Assembly: GCA_914767715.1 (NCBI GenBank)
Contig: OU612075.1
Location: forward strand, 19,842,001 to 19,906,000
Length of the DNA stretch: 64,000 nt
Source of the DNA: Membranipora membranacea
Taxonomy: Eukaryota; Bryozoa; Gymnolaemata; Cheilostomatida; Membraniporidae
Direction: 5' to 3'
Shown here piece by piece: positions 11,361 to 24,177 of the stretch (positions within the stretch are counted from its first letter, which is position 1; every line of letters begins with the position of its first letter). A program made the position numbers and the translations under genes. The notes below the pieces were generated by a model. That model was not told the origin of the DNA. It was given only the letters and a program-made list of their open reading frames with translations, and did not search any database.

Positions 11361-11708
11361 ACCAAGGACGATTTCCTATAACATTATAAAAGTGATATTA
11401 TATTGATGTTCAAGCCATTTGACAATCACTCATCTATTGATTCGGGCTCTGCGTAAACTGGGTTGTGATCTGAGAAGTTGCAGAGGTCGTTCAAACATGT
11501 AGCAGTTACGGCCGACAAAATATCGGAAATAAAATATTATACCTCCCTCCTCCATCCGTAATTTGACCAGGAAAGTAAAATATTATCTTTATATTCCTCC
11601 TCTGAAAATTGAGGACTATCGAAAAAAAATAATAATATACCTCCTCCCTCCTCCAAAATTCCTTCTTGCTCGTTATCTAGATCAAGACATTAATTTGGTG
11701 TGGCCTTA

Positions 11709-14700
11709 TTATATGTTATATTGTAATAGCAATCTTTTAAACTGAAAATTTTGCTTGTTATATATATATATATATATTATATCTTAGCACAGAAGATTAG
11801 ACTCTTATATATTATATTGTTTTTACAAACTTTGAAACTGAAAATTTAAAGTGTTTGTAAAGGAACAGGGTTCTTGGTATCATTTTTGAGCTTGAATTGA
11901 GATTAAGACAGCTATCACACATGCATTTGCATGAAAAATAAGTCTTCAGGGTTACTTGGTCTGGTAGGTTTGGGAGTTATAAGTTAACACTATTGAGTTG
12001 CCTACTCATGCACAGCCCAACTTGTCCAGGCGATTTGTAATGAGCCTATTATGGGGGAAATACAGTAATATTAGTGACTATTGTGGTTAGATAACAACTT
12101 TTGCAAATACATGACCAAGTCACTCACAAGTCTGTCGATGACATAAAAGTTCAAATTTAATGAGTTGAGACCGCTAATCAAAACAACCTTCATTTCTGTT
12201 ATGAGCCCATGTTGAAGAAGAGATTAGAAGAACCACTGTACCAAAGATTATAAATACTGACTGTACATTACAATCAATGACTATGACCCATTCCCTGTCC
12301 ACAGCTTTTCAAGCGAGTGATTTTCATTTCATACCGCTGCGCTTGTTTGCTCTGTTTAAATAAGATTACACTGGAGCAATGGATTCTTCCTGCTGACAAA
12401 GCCTTGCTTATTTCAGATTTACCTAAAAATGGTCCATACAATGCTTTATGGTTAGTACCAAATCTTGCGATAATATCCAACACTAGCCCCCCAAATAAGA
12501 TCCATACTAATGAAATAACTCAAAAACTAATTAATTAATTTCCTATGTGACTGTTGTGTGCTTTGACATAGGTTCTCATATGGCATGCTGCACTCAGTCA
12601 GTCATATTGATAGTCCATGTTTAGATGTGCTGAGTATCTGTGATGCACAGATGGACAAGATCAGATGTAAAATAATATAGAAAGTTTCTCAAGGTATTCC
12701 ACTGCTTACACGATTATCAATACTCCTCTCTTTAGGAGGCAGTCAAATTCATTTACATTTTTCATCACCCTGAAGTCCGAAATAACTAGATGACAATTTT
12801 ATTTACTTTAATTTACTTTGTGACTTGTAAATTCCAGTTTTTGATGTAAACAACAAAGTTTACCCGAAAAAATCTTGTGAGTCCAAACATCAGAATATTT
12901 GCAAAAATTTTGTAAAGATTCCAAAACTTCAAATCACTCAGTATTAATCATCGCATGCTTTGGATTTTAACATCATCCTAATGCCTGAAATTTCGAGATT
13001 TAAAAACAAATTATTTTAGATTTTTGTGCAAATTAGAAAAACATCCAGTCTACATGTGTAAATTTTGTATCTTCCATTGAAATTCTATTGAAAGCCACTA
13101 ATCATAAAGCATAACGGCTGAAGACAGAGTTTGATTGGAATGTCATATCTTAGTATTCATGATCTTCAATACAATCCATGTAGCCACAATCTCATTTATT
13201 CATCAAATAAATATAAACAAAACCTTGAAATACTTTAGCCATGTATTGATCTGCCTTTATATTGCCAATTTCTATCTCGAGCAGTAACCATGGTTAACTG
13301 AAAATGTTGTATCTGTCAAAGCACTGTGGGTTATTTCAAGTGGCCGAAATCATACAGATTTAAACTTGGTGTGACCAATGAACTAAGTTCATTGGTGTGA
13401 CTACCTCGGGGACATTTTCCCTATGATAATCACATGGACTCGACGTCGATTTGCTACAATTGCCTCCTGAATGATATTCAATCTCGCTCTCACTGGATCT
13501 GTTAATCTCCCTACAATTTTCACTGTCGCTGTCGGATGAGCTAGAGTTGTAATTTTTGCCGTGCTTGATTTCAATCGTTTGCTTTGTCAGTCAATTATGA
13601 AATTTCATACACTATCCCATTTTACCAGCTAAGCCACATAACATGGGACAGATTAACTTTGCATTGTATTCACTCATTCATTCAATAGATAAATTCTGTG
13701 CGGTTTAATATTGTACGCAGGGAATATCAAAACCACTGTGTCATAACAAAAAGTCTTATTTACGAGATACTGTATATTCCCATTATAATCTAAGGTACTA
13801 AAAAGGTACTATATTCTACAAGTGATCACAACTCCAAAGGAGAAAAATAGTACCTTTTTAGTACCTTCTCATCCCAACTTTGAGTGAAAATAATTCTTAT
13901 CTGGGCCACAGGCTGCTTATGGACATAGCATAATGTTCTAAACTAGACTGAGAGCTCTAGAATGATACCAAAAACCTGTTTCCTTTACAAGCACTTTAAT
14001 TTGTTTTACACATCTGAATTGTATCGAATACTTCCGTTTTATTCCGTGAATGACGCAGGTGTAAGAGTGCACAGAATTTTATTTATCTCCAATAATCTGG
14101 TAATCCTGTAACATGGATTGATTCGTTATAAGACATGTTTGAAAGGTATAAGCGTTTGCAACAAGATTGACATTATGCAAAGACGAGATCATAATGGCAT
14201 TGTATGGAAAAGTTATGGTATTACATAGACACAAAATTAACTTTGAACATTACAATTGATACAAAACTCACACATTATGGGGGAATAGAAAATCCGATAG
14301 TGAGCAATAGTAAGCAATTATGAATGGTCACTAGTCAGGATTACATCTAGCTAAAATAAGAATGCCAAAATTATAATAGTATGTCTGAAGAATGCAACAG
14401 AAATGAATATCTGATACCACAGAAAACAAAGTTCACGTGTACTGTAATGAGATGAAATGTAGTGCATGTATCAGTAAGTTATCAAACTGTAGGAATATAA
14501 AAGTAAGAACCACTTACAATATTGATTAGAGCTCTTGGCTAAAAGATGTATCCTTTCCAATGTCTGGGTGACTAGTGACAGTAAATGGTTGAAAAGGTGA
14601 AAAGCTTTAAATGTGTGAAAAAGCTTTCACCATTGTATTGAAAGCGATGACTCAAAGTTAGAAAGAAAGCTTCTTAGATAAAGCAGTAAAAACATCGTGA

Positions 14701-14960
14701 ACGCAGTTTTAGAACAATGGTGGGCTTTGCCAATGCTATAACACCGATTACCAGACCCCTAACGCAAAGCGCAACTCCCACGGTTACACGTATACATATC
14801 CTATGATATCAACATGAATAAATACAAAGAAATACACAAATGCAAAGACAAAAAGTAAAGTTTAAACTATGAAATGCTGGTAAAAATGTGAACTAAAATG
14901 ATAATAAGTGTATAAATACTGGAATGAAATAATTGTAACCGGTGCCAAGAGCTGCAAATT
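11709..14960. other. Non-coding stretch with small inverted repeats
   Basis: No gene is recognised. An AT tract lies at about 11759-11780. About 45 bp at 11848-11893 is repeated inverted at 13962-14008 (shared TTTGTAAAGGAA and TTGGTATCAT blocks), suggesting the ends of another decayed element. A 21-bp palindrome built on CCAATGAACT lies near 13372-13392, and a fold-back of about 80 bp at 13792-13872. The open frames at 12274-12538 overlap on both strands and carry no motif. Confidence 0.45.
13792..13872. repeat. Short hairpin with 21-bp arms
   Basis: The arms are AAGGTACTAAAAAGGTACTA and its complement, separated by about 38 bp. Each arm also contains the internal direct repeat GGTACTA. It is a likely MITE relic. 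Confidence 0.6.
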
Positions 14961-14973
14961 TTAACTTATCAAA

Positions 14974-15612
14974 CTACAATGGTAAAAATGCACTTCTGCC
15001 ACTACTACCATTAGAGTAGGTTGACGCAGTGTCAGAGTTAGAGTACGATGCCAGGTCATCCATGTAGGAGTGGGAATTGTTAGATAAAAGTGCATTTTGA
15101 TATGCCTTTTGAATACCTGCCAGAATTTGTTCCTGCTGGTCAGGACGCAGCATCCTATGCTCGCATGCAACCATTTGTCCCACATTATCAGAGGCATCTT
15201 CTGGCTTGAAGGCATTGTTCATCCTATTCATCTGGTCGACTAAAGCCTTGTCGACAGGGTCGATTTCAGTTGTCGGTGTAGTTGTCCGCTCGCTTCATTT
15301 TCTTTTTCTTGCTGGTGTTGAAGGAGGAGGAAGAGTTGGTGGTGCTGTGGATGTGGCGGGTGTAGATTTCGGTGCAGTTTGAACGTGAGATGTAGAGGCA
15401 GTAGGCGGGTTGATAGAGACAGTCGGCGGGTTGATAGAGGCAGTTGGCGGGTTGATAGAGGCAGTCGGCGGGTTGATAGTGTCAGTTGGCGGGTTGATAG
15501 TGTCAGGTTGCAGTGGCAGGTTGTTTGATACTGGTAGGTTTGTGGATGATCTGTAAACAAAATTTAATACATAAATATACAGGTTGAGTAATTTGATTTT
15601 AGTATTTGTCAA
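14974..15612 (-). pseudogene. Decayed DNA-binding cofactor-like frame with Pro/Thr repeats and a BESS-like tail
   Basis: On the minus strand one frame runs from an acceptor-like site at about 15552 to the stop near 14974, broken only by a TGA after ARKRK (near 15298). Before the stop are six near-perfect repeats of NPPTASI/NPPTDTI (about 15394-15500), a Ser/Thr/Pro-rich region and a basic ARKRK. After it come VDKALVDQMNRMNNAF and EHRMLRPDQQEQILAGIQKA, which resembles the C-terminal BESS-type helices of MADF/Myb-like proteins that accompany Harbinger transposases. The family is inferred from layout only. Without its upstream exon and with the TGA it looks non-functional, unless the TGA is bypassed. 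Confidence 0.45.
15394..15500. repeat. 18-21-bp minisatellite inside the BESS-like frame
   Basis: Repeats of GGCGGGTTGATAG with a variable 5-8-bp spacer encode NPPTxSI on the minus strand. The copies are nearly identical and stay in one frame. Confidence 0.8.
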
Positions 15613-16421
15613 CTCATACCAAGCTCATACCAAATCAGAAACGTGTTTGTGCTTGGAAGTTTATTTTCAGAATGCTTGATGAGCTAAAATTTGAGGAGCC
15701 AATCAAATGCACTCTATTGTTCTAAACTAGCCAATGACAGAAGCGTAGGTTCAAAACGTTGTTAAAAACACCAACATGCTGGTCTATGAAAAGACGAATC
15801 TCTTGCCTGCCCCATGTCGTCGTTGGGCATCAAACCACGCGTGGAATTGCCTTCCCACGCGAGTTCGCAGGCCTGTCTAGCTACACCTTTACACTCAAAG
15901 TATATCGTGTGTAACAATGAATCACCTATTTATTGAATTTATATTCAAACGCCATAATCAAACCCTGAGAAATAATCTTGCTGGTGTGTTTAATATGTTG
16001 TTTAACCTGTTTTTCAGTTTTTTGAGAGGAATGCATGTTTTGCACCAAATAATTAGGAACAATAATCCAAATATCTAAAGATGTAAATCCAATATCAATA
16101 ATAGTTTTGATCTAAAACCTAGATAATCTTCTGCTGTTCATCGTGCTGACATGAAATTGGAATGACAGCTTTCAGAATTTTTCTTTGTGTGATCATATTG
16201 ACCAAAGCTACTTTATTACAGTCATTAAGTTATTACAGTTGTGGCAACCAGGGTCTGTAAGCTGGTCAAGCTGTTGATGAAATACACAGTACAACACACG
16301 TTATATGGATAATACTTTAATAGCAATATAGTTTCTGAAACTTGATGTCATATTACATTAGGGGTCAGAAGTGGCCCTATTGCTATCGCATAATTCGTTT
16401 TAAGGCTCAAATTATTGGATA
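15613..16421. other. Non-coding stretch
   Basis: The only feature noticed is the block at 15838-15910 resembling 6232-6305 in the same orientation. Its terminal blocks could be transposon subterminal sequence. No gene is seen. Confidence 0.4.
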
Positions 16422-17466
16422 TTGGATATTCCAATTAATATAGGGGTTCCACAAGGATCAATAATAGCACCAACTCTATTCTTGATTTATACTAACGACC
16501 TTTTGAAGATTCCTTTATTTGCATCCTGTTTTGCGTATGCAGATGACACAGTATTTATAAATCACAATCGATCGTAACACAAATAATTTAAATTCCAAAT
16601 GTAGCTAAGACCTAAATGTGATCAATGATTGGTGCTTTAATAGTCATATGGTAATTAACATTAATAAGTCGCATTTTCTGCTGCATAACATTCACGATGA
16701 TGTCGGTAGTTTGTTCTCCTTGTCATGTGGTGGGAGGGAGGTTGTCACGTGAACGTGAAACAAATCTGTCAGGTTTCATCATGAATGACAGGCTAACATG
16801 GCATGACCATGTTTCATATATCAGTAAAAAGTTTGCAAAGGCACTTACATTACTACAACTTTGTAGACCTTTTCTTGACAACAAAACAGATATTATATTT
16901 TGCCATCATTTTGTTTTTCGCCACATCATAAGTGGTATCCATATTCATTACAATCTATCACCAAACTATATACTAATGGATTTATTTTTACTCCAGCAGA
17001 GCCTTCAGGTGGATATGTAATATACAAAAAATCCCTAATCACCTGGTACCAACTAACGAATTATCAAGGTCGTTAGACCTTTTACCTTTACCAGCGCTCA
17101 ACATGTATTTTACTAGCATTACTGGACATCAATTGATGAACAAGAAATGGCCACCACTTTTGTTAGAACATTTTAATGTTCAATCTGAGAGACATGTTCA
17201 AGCTACACCCAACTTCAAATAATTTTTTAGATAATATTATAGCATCTACATTTAACAATATTCCATTCAATTTAAGTTCAATATTCGATTATAAATCATT
17301 AAAACTCAATTTTTCTGATTATTTTTTTCGTCATCTTGATGGAGAGTTTTTGGTTTTTTTTCCCTTTTTTTTGTTTTCTTGGAACGCTGATTTTGTAAAA
17401 CATTCTCATCAAATGAAAGTTATGCCAATAATTTTTTTTAAAAAAGGGGGGAATTATAAATATTAG
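16422..17466 (+). mobile_element. LINE (non-LTR) retrotransposon fragment: RT catalytic core to 3' end
   Basis: 5'-truncated LINE pol remains. The RT core shows GVPQGSIIAPTLFLIYTNDL and then the catalytic box AYADDTVFI, ended by a TAA at 16575-16577. Another frame continues with INDWCFNSHMVIN (16609 on), and a third with FIMNDRLTWHDHVSYISKKF (16697-17020), all typical of the RT palm-thumb of CR1/Jockey-like LINEs. The 3' part (17176-17466) has a conserved C-terminal look and ends in an A/T-rich tail. There are several frame breaks, so it is inactive. A copy of the last ~230 bp lies in POLR1A intron 30 (39364-39592). Confidence 0.8.
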
Positions 17467-18341
17467 GTTTTGCTAAATTAGATCCAGATATTGCTATCAG
17501 CATGGATTTTTTATTTTATCCAATTTATCAGCTTAGAATTTTAATGTTTTACAAAACTGTAACTTGAAGTTGTCCACCCCTTTGTCTAAATCCCATTACA
17601 AATATAATCACCTTCAATTTCTGTGTTTTAGAATTCGCAATATAACTTTTTAATCCGGCTGTAATGGTGCCAAATCCCTCCAGGCTTGTAATTGCTGACA
17701 AATCAGTTATGGACAAGATCGTGAAAATAGACGACTGATCAAACAGCACCTCAGCGGTGAGAAGAGCTTCTAGGATCAACTTCTGAGCATCAATTTAAAT
17801 TTACGTTGCATGCAATTTCTCAATGGAATTGCTCTTTTTTTTATGGTAAAGTTTTGACAAACTATCAATATCGTTCCAGTAATCAGCCAATACATAAATA
17901 GTTTGGCGTTTATCATTTATCACTTTGTTGAACTCATACTGTTTTAAATTTTACCTGAAAAAGGGAGATGTTCTATTATGCTCAGAAAAAACTGAACGCT
18001 TTCACCGCATTATATTTGCTAATTAGCTACCCATGTATTATACATTGCTCCTACTGGGGATTATGGGTATTGTTGATTTTACCAGAGGATAGTGTGGTCA
18101 AGCTGTGACTTGAGGAACCGTTCGTCTATTCGAAATCATTGTTTATGTTTTAATTTCTATGTCGCTATGACTTGATAATCCATTTTATTGTGTGGCTGAA
18201 GCCGTTGTTGAGTAATGATACATCTCATGCACTAAAACTAGTCAAAATAGGCTACAATGTAGGAGTAAATAGCTTAGATTCTAATACCAGTAAGTCAGTA
18301 ATTACGGTAGTCCGCTAGATACTTAAAAGAATTTATTTTCA
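17467..18341. other. Non-coding stretch between LINE and Gypsy remains
   Basis: No motif or repeat is recognised. Confidence 0.4.
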
Positions 18342-20100
18342 GGCGTAGGTAAATTCAAAGGCCCAGATATAAAAATAGGAATAGATGCTAATGTAGCTCC
18401 AGTGTGTCACCCATATAATCATGTTCCATTCGCGCTGAGGAGTAAAGTAGAGGCTAAAATAGAACAGCTAGTTAAATCAGATATCATAGAGGTAGTAGCA
18501 AAGCCTACAAAGTGGATTTCACCTTTGATTTCTGTACCTAAGGCTAATGGTGATATTAGGCTATGTGTTGATATGCGTAGGGCAAACCAGGCAATTATTA
18601 GGGAAAGACATCCCGTGCCGACTGTTGATGATTTATTACAGGATATGAATGGCAGCAAGGTTTTCAGCAAATGAGACATGAAGGAAGGTTTCACGCAATT
18701 TTTTTGTGCATCCTTATTCAAGGGATATCACAACATTCAGTTGTCACATTGGCTTATACCGATATAAGAGGTTATTTTATGGTTGCTCTATGGCTCCAGA
18801 GAAATTTTATGCAGAGATTCATAGATTGATTCAGGGCATTCCAGGTGTAGCAAAAATCGCTGATGATATTATTATACATGGCTCAGACAGAGCTAAGCAT
18901 GATGCTAGATTGATACAGGTTCTGCACAGGCTCAACACTCAACACTCGACACTCAACAGGCAGATGTGTACATTTGGTGTTGATGAGTTAGAATTTGTAG
19001 GTCATAAACTATCAGCAAAGGGCATCGATTCGATGGCTGGTAAAATTGATGCTATAGTAAACGCTAATGAACCAACATGCATAGAGGAGTTGCGTTCTTT
19101 CTTAGGATTAGCAAATTGTTGTAGCAAGTTCATACCAGATTTCTCGACCAAGACAGAACCACTGCGCAGACTGAAAAAGCAGCCAGTAGATGGCAAGCAG
19201 AAAGGTGTCAAAGAAAAATTTGTTCTCAACCAAGAGCAGATAGTAGCGTTTGAGAAAGTGAAGAAAAGTCTAGCCAGTAGTGAGACTTGAGGTTATTTTG
19301 ATCTCAAATATCAAAGTGGTAGCTGATGCAAGTCCTTTTGGTTTAGGTGCTGTTTTTATGAGTTTCAATTAGTAGGTAAACCAAGTTCTCCGGAACCCAT
19401 GTTGAGTTCTGACCTCCCAACAGCGCCATGGAAGGAAGTTGCGGTAGATCATTTTGGTCCATTTGGTCCTTCTAGCAAGTACTTGCTTGTTGTTATTGAA
19501 TATTATAGTAGGTATTTTGAGTGCAATTCCGGTGAAATAGACCAGTGCTGCAACCACACTAAAGATATTAGATGAAATTTTTCAAACCCATGGAATCCCA
19601 CAGTACTTGAAAAGTGATTCAGGACCAGCTTTCATCTCAGAGGATTTTAGGAAGTGTGGCCTCAAGGTAATGGTCTTGTTGAATCATCGCTGAAGTCCAT
19701 AAAGAAAAGGCTTCAAATAGCCGTAACTACAGGAAAAGATTGGGGAAGTGAACTCCACAAGTATTTATTTTCTTATAGAAATACACCCCATCCTGCGACT
19801 GGTAAGAGTACAGCAGAATTATTATTTGGTCGTAAGCTGTGTACCAAATTACCCATGTATGATTATGATAGTAAGTTAGATGATATTCAGGTCCGACAGC
19901 ATGACGCTGAATATAACGCTAAAGTAAAAGAATACACTGACCGTAAGCGCAAGGCTGCAAACTCTAGTATTTCTATCGTGATGAAGTTTTACTCATCAGG
20001 GATCAAATTTCACAAAAAACTGACACCCGCTACTACAATGATATTTATGTAGTAGTGAACAAAAATGGGTCACAAGTAACTGTACGATCCTCAGATAGAC
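18342..20100 (+). mobile_element. Ty3/Gypsy-type pol remains with internal deletion
   Basis: LTR retrotransposon pol, broken. The N-terminal RT (18342-18674) shows HPYNHVPFALRSKVE, then WISPLISVPKANGDIRLCVD, and ends in an early stop. RT continues in another frame (18706-19290) with GLYRYKRLFYGCSMAPEKF and the catalytic box IADDIIIHG, then FVGHKLSAKGI and LRSFLGLANCCSKFI. An RNase H start (VVADASPFGLGAVFM) follows at about 19315 and stops within about 20 codons. The integrase catalytic core starts abruptly near 19430 (VAVDHFGPF, YLLVVIEYYSRYFE), with GNGLVESSLKSIKKRL and YRNTPHPATGKSTAELLFGR further on. Most of RNase H and the integrase zinc-finger region are missing, so an internal deletion joined RNase H to integrase. 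Confidence 0.85.
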
Positions 20101-20574
20101 GAGAATATGTCCGTAACAGCTCCCATCTGAGACCCTACAAGAGAACCCATGAAATCAAATATCTCAAGGAATACTACGACTTCTGTTACACATATTATCA
20201 AGGAACTCAGCCTAATACATCATGTCAAAAGTGCCCGATGCACTGCAGCACAACAGAGTCGAAAGGAGAGTATACTCCTGCAGTTTCATGCCAAGGCAAA
20301 TCCTACCCCCACTGACAACGCGAATATCAGTGGTGCTTGTTCTCTAGTTTCCCATAAATAGATTATGGTTTTTTGAGGCAAGGATGGCACGGTAGCTGCT
20401 GGCCGCAATTGACTCTGAACATATCTACACTATAAAGAGATTCCATTGATATATTATCTGCATACTAAAATATTATTGCTGACAAATTTTATAAATAAGA
20501 CAATAATTGACTGTAATATTTTATGCTCGCTTTTTGTATGTAAAGTTTTCAGATAATTACTCATTCAAGTTTAC

Positions 20575-20757
20575 AGAGGAAAAGAGGGATGTTGTGTCCT
20601 CATGTGCAGTGACCACTAATTAATTCACGTGCTCATTTAGCATGCTGCCGATAGTATAAATAGGCATGCGCATTACAATTATAATCAGTTGATATACAGT
20701 TGATATACTGTTGTTATTAGTCATTTATAAGTCATCGACACAATGGTCACATAATAC
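20575..20757 (+). repeat. Polypurine tract and putative 3' LTR of the Gypsy element
   Basis: A 15-base purine tract (20575-20589) is followed directly by TGTTGTGTCC, a typical LTR start. A TATA-like TATAAA lies at 20655-20660. The LTR end is not certain; it may end in a CA near 20742-20754. No matching 5' LTR is visible before 18342, so the identity rests on position and layout only. Confidence 0.5.
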
Positions 20758-21190
20758 ATGTACAGGCTCCAACAACAAATCAAACAGCTTGATTTATATA
20801 CAACCAACAAAACACAAAATAAACAGGTATGGCCTAAGTTTTTCACTGAAATATTGATGTTGTTAAATTACCTTCCCCGGCCCCTCGCAGTTCTTGGACC
20901 CCTTTATGCCATCCACCCATGTTTGAAGTTGGTTCCATCTGCATTTTGAAGCTGGTCTAGTTTTCATATTCGAAAGAGATTCTTTTATTTTCACCACTCG
21001 CATTAAGAGTTGAAAAGAGGTTGAGAGTACTGAATTATATACCTGGTAAATGTGTAAAAGATATAATTGAAATCAAATAATGGTTCCTTGTCACATCATA
21101 ACCAAACAAGATATAAGATAGGGAAACAAAATATTTTGATAATTTCAAACATTTTGTTCATGAAAGATATGAAAACTAAAGCTGTTTTTC
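20758..21190. other. Non-coding stretch
   Basis: No recognised gene. The 63-codon frame at 20758-20949 has no motif. Confidence 0.4.
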
Positions 21191-21194
21191 TTGA

Positions 21195-23185
21195 TGGCAT
21201 ACATTCAATCAGTCACATCTATTAGGCCAGAAGCAGCTATAGCATAAGTTGTTATGGCACGGACAAAATTTGATGGCAGGATACTGATCACGTTTTATAC
21301 TTCATTGGTGTATGTTCTGTAAAATTCACTGGGTGTACCCAGTTGTAGTGGTCATATTTGGAAATTAAAAGGTGTTTTGTTTTGGCATTAAATGTGTGGG
21401 GGAATAACTCCTATTCTGTGTAGTCTAACTAATCTAATCATCAGGGAATTCCAGGTTGAAATTGCATTGTGGGATTTGTTGACATGGCAATTAATTCACG
21501 AAGTAAACTGTTAGAGAAGTCTGCTCGTATCAGACCAGACCAGCACAAATTGCAAAATTTCAATTGAATTATGTCAAACTTCTTATGCGACTAGTATGAT
21601 ATTGTATGGTCTTAAGATCACTGTCTTGGGGCAATTACCAACAACATTTTTGATGTTTCAATTGCCTCTTATGTCATTTTTCGGCTGGATATCTTTTGCA
21701 TAACACATGAGCAAAGAGTTCAATGATTGCCTAAATTTTCAGCAAAGAAACCCAACTGTCAGAGTCTGAAAAACTAAGATATGCCTGCTTCGCATACTTT
21801 CCTAACATGCTAATGACATGATATGGGGATATGCGGTAGCGCTGTCTCTCACCAACCACCTCATGCAATGATAAAACATATACAATGTAGAACCCAGGAC
21901 TATAGTCTTGACTTGTGTCAACTGCATCAAACTCTTGACTTCCCACTAATCACATATCGATAGTGTGAATATTTGGGATATGCAGTAGTGCTGCGGCTGA
22001 CCTCTTCAACTGGGTACACCCTTTTTTTTTACTACATCAAATTCGTCTCACGTCTAGGCTGCTTTTTGTCTTGTTCTCATTGAGATGTAGTGCTGTCGCT
22101 TACCACCTTTTAAAATGATGTGATAGAATATCTTGTTAAAATCATACATTTAGTCGTGTTTCCTGCTGACCATATTAATCACTTAACATTTCACTTACCT
22201 AACCGATTGTGAAGAAAATTGCAGGTATGCTGCCGCGCTGCCGCGCTGCCGCTGACATGATTGCTACAACCGGGTACACTCTCAGTTTTAGATTCAGCAC
22301 GTTGTTCTACCCTAGATATACCCTTGTATAAAACTCGTAACATTTCACTTATAATAAGCGAGTTTGAGAAAAATTGCGATATGCTGCCGCGCTGCCGATC
22401 TTCTGCTGACATGATTGCTACAACTGGGTACGCTAGACCAAGTTTGGTCAATTTGCCTGCATTCCGAGTGGCTTCCAATCCACTGGTCACGCCGCGGCAT
22501 GACCAGTGGATCGGGAGCGACAGGCATGACGGCAATTGGATCAAACTTGTTCTAGGTAACACCCTTATTTCTTTATATTCAGCACGTTATTATACACTTG
22601 AAACACCTTTTATTTAAACTCTTAATATTTCACTCATATGCTGCCGCGCTGCCGCTGACATGATCGTTACAACTGGGTACACCCTTAATATTGGATTCAG
22701 CACGTTGTTCCACCCTAGCAACACCTTTGATTTAATTCTTAACATTTATTATATGCGATTTTGAGAAATATTGCGGAATGCCGCAAGACAGTATCATACT
22801 AACCTCATGAAGATCTGACATTATATTTATTGAAATTTTTAAATTTGTCCTGATCTAACACACGCAGACTTCTGCAAGTTTACTTGGTAAACAAATTAGC
22901 AAGTCAACAAAATCCCCACAATGCAGTTTCAACCTGGAATTCCCTGAAGATTAGATTAGTAATATTACACAGAATAGGAGTTATGTCCCCACACATATAA
23001 TGCAAAAACAAAATACCTTTTAATTTCTAAATATGACCACTACAACTGGGTACACCCGGTGAATTTTACAGAAGAAACAATGAAGTATAATATGCAATCA
23101 GTTTCTTGCCATCAAAAATTGTCCGTGCCATTTTTTTATAGAGCAGTTACAGCTAGGCTGCTTCTGGCCTATATTGAATGTGCTA
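21195..23185. mobile_element. 2-kb element with ~330-bp inverted repeats and internal repeats
   Basis: The left arm (about 21195-21535) and right arm (about 22866-23185) are inverted copies. They share, among others, TATGGCACGGACAA/AATGGCACGGACAA, GGGTGTACCCAGTTGTAGTG and AGGGAATTCCAGGTTGAAA. The interior holds at least three diverged copies of a 150-250-bp unit built round CTGCCGCGCTGCCG, CTGACATGAT and TTCAGCACGTTGTT (near 22226, 22381 and 22635). No transposase is seen. It is a fold-back or MULE-like non-autonomous element; the family is undetermined. Confidence 0.7.
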
Positions 23186-23204
23186 CTCAAACACAGATTA
23201 CCAA

Positions 23205-23600
23205 TAATGATGGAGTGAAAAAGTGTCACTGCCTTCAAATTTTGTGATGGAAGAACACATAAATAACATAATTTTACTGAGCATATTTACAATTTAATTA
23301 GAATTGTAATTGAAAATGTAATTTTACTTGATAATTAAACATATACAAGGGGCTAAAACTTATTATAATAGTCATTATGATATGTCATAAAGCTTAATAT
23401 TTTAAGTTAAAAAAGTGTCACTACTCCATCAGATATGGATAACAGATATATTTCATCACATTAAACATGGTACATCATTTTAGTGAGCCTATTTACAAAT
23501 TCAATTAAAATTTAAATTGAAATTTTAATTGTAATTTCACTTTACACTAAAACATATATGAGGGGCTAAAACTTTACGATTGTAATAATACTTAATCCAT
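23205..23600. repeat. Two diverged tandem units (~200 bp) ending in GGGGCTAAAAC
   Basis: Units at about 23212-23390 and 23411-23570 share AAAAAGTGTCACT at the start, an AATT-rich palindromic middle, and an ACATATA plus GGGGCTAAAAC end. A partial third end (ATATGAGGGGCT) occurs near 23605. Confidence 0.6.
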
Positions 23601-24177
23601 TCGTATATGAGGGGCTCAAACTATCTCTTAATCAGTTCTTGGTTTCTCAGAACCTCACTGCAGACACTTTTATAACAGTCATGACCAAACAGGATATGAA
23701 TATCTCACAATAAGCAGCATATATAGACACGTGAGAAGATATACAATTAACTTCTATAACAGATAATCTAATCAATGGAAGATTGATAGAGGAGAATCCC
23801 AACGTTCTGCACCTTCATGAAATGTCTTGGTGTTGCCAGTAAGCTTGCTGTCACAAATGTAATTTCTTTTTGGGCTTCCTTTTTTTTTAACCATTTATTG
23901 ACAAGTAATCTTCATCATTAAAATGATGTTCTTACGAGTTACAAAACAATAATAGATGAAAGAAAAAATATGGAAGATAAAGACTAACAATGAAAATGAT
24001 TATGTCTTAGACATGAAATACGTAAATGCATGTTGTCTGAATGCCTTCAAGTTGTTTGCAGACCTGATCTGTTGCGGAAGGCTTTTGAATATAATAGAAA
24101 GATTGCAAAGAAAATTGTTTGGTGGAGGCTTCAGGAACTGCGTGTCTGAATATGTTTCCCGAATATGTTACTGAATA

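Noticed and set aside
12274-12538. Overlapping open frames on both strands
   Set aside because: Each is the shadow of the other, with no recognisable domain or splice context.
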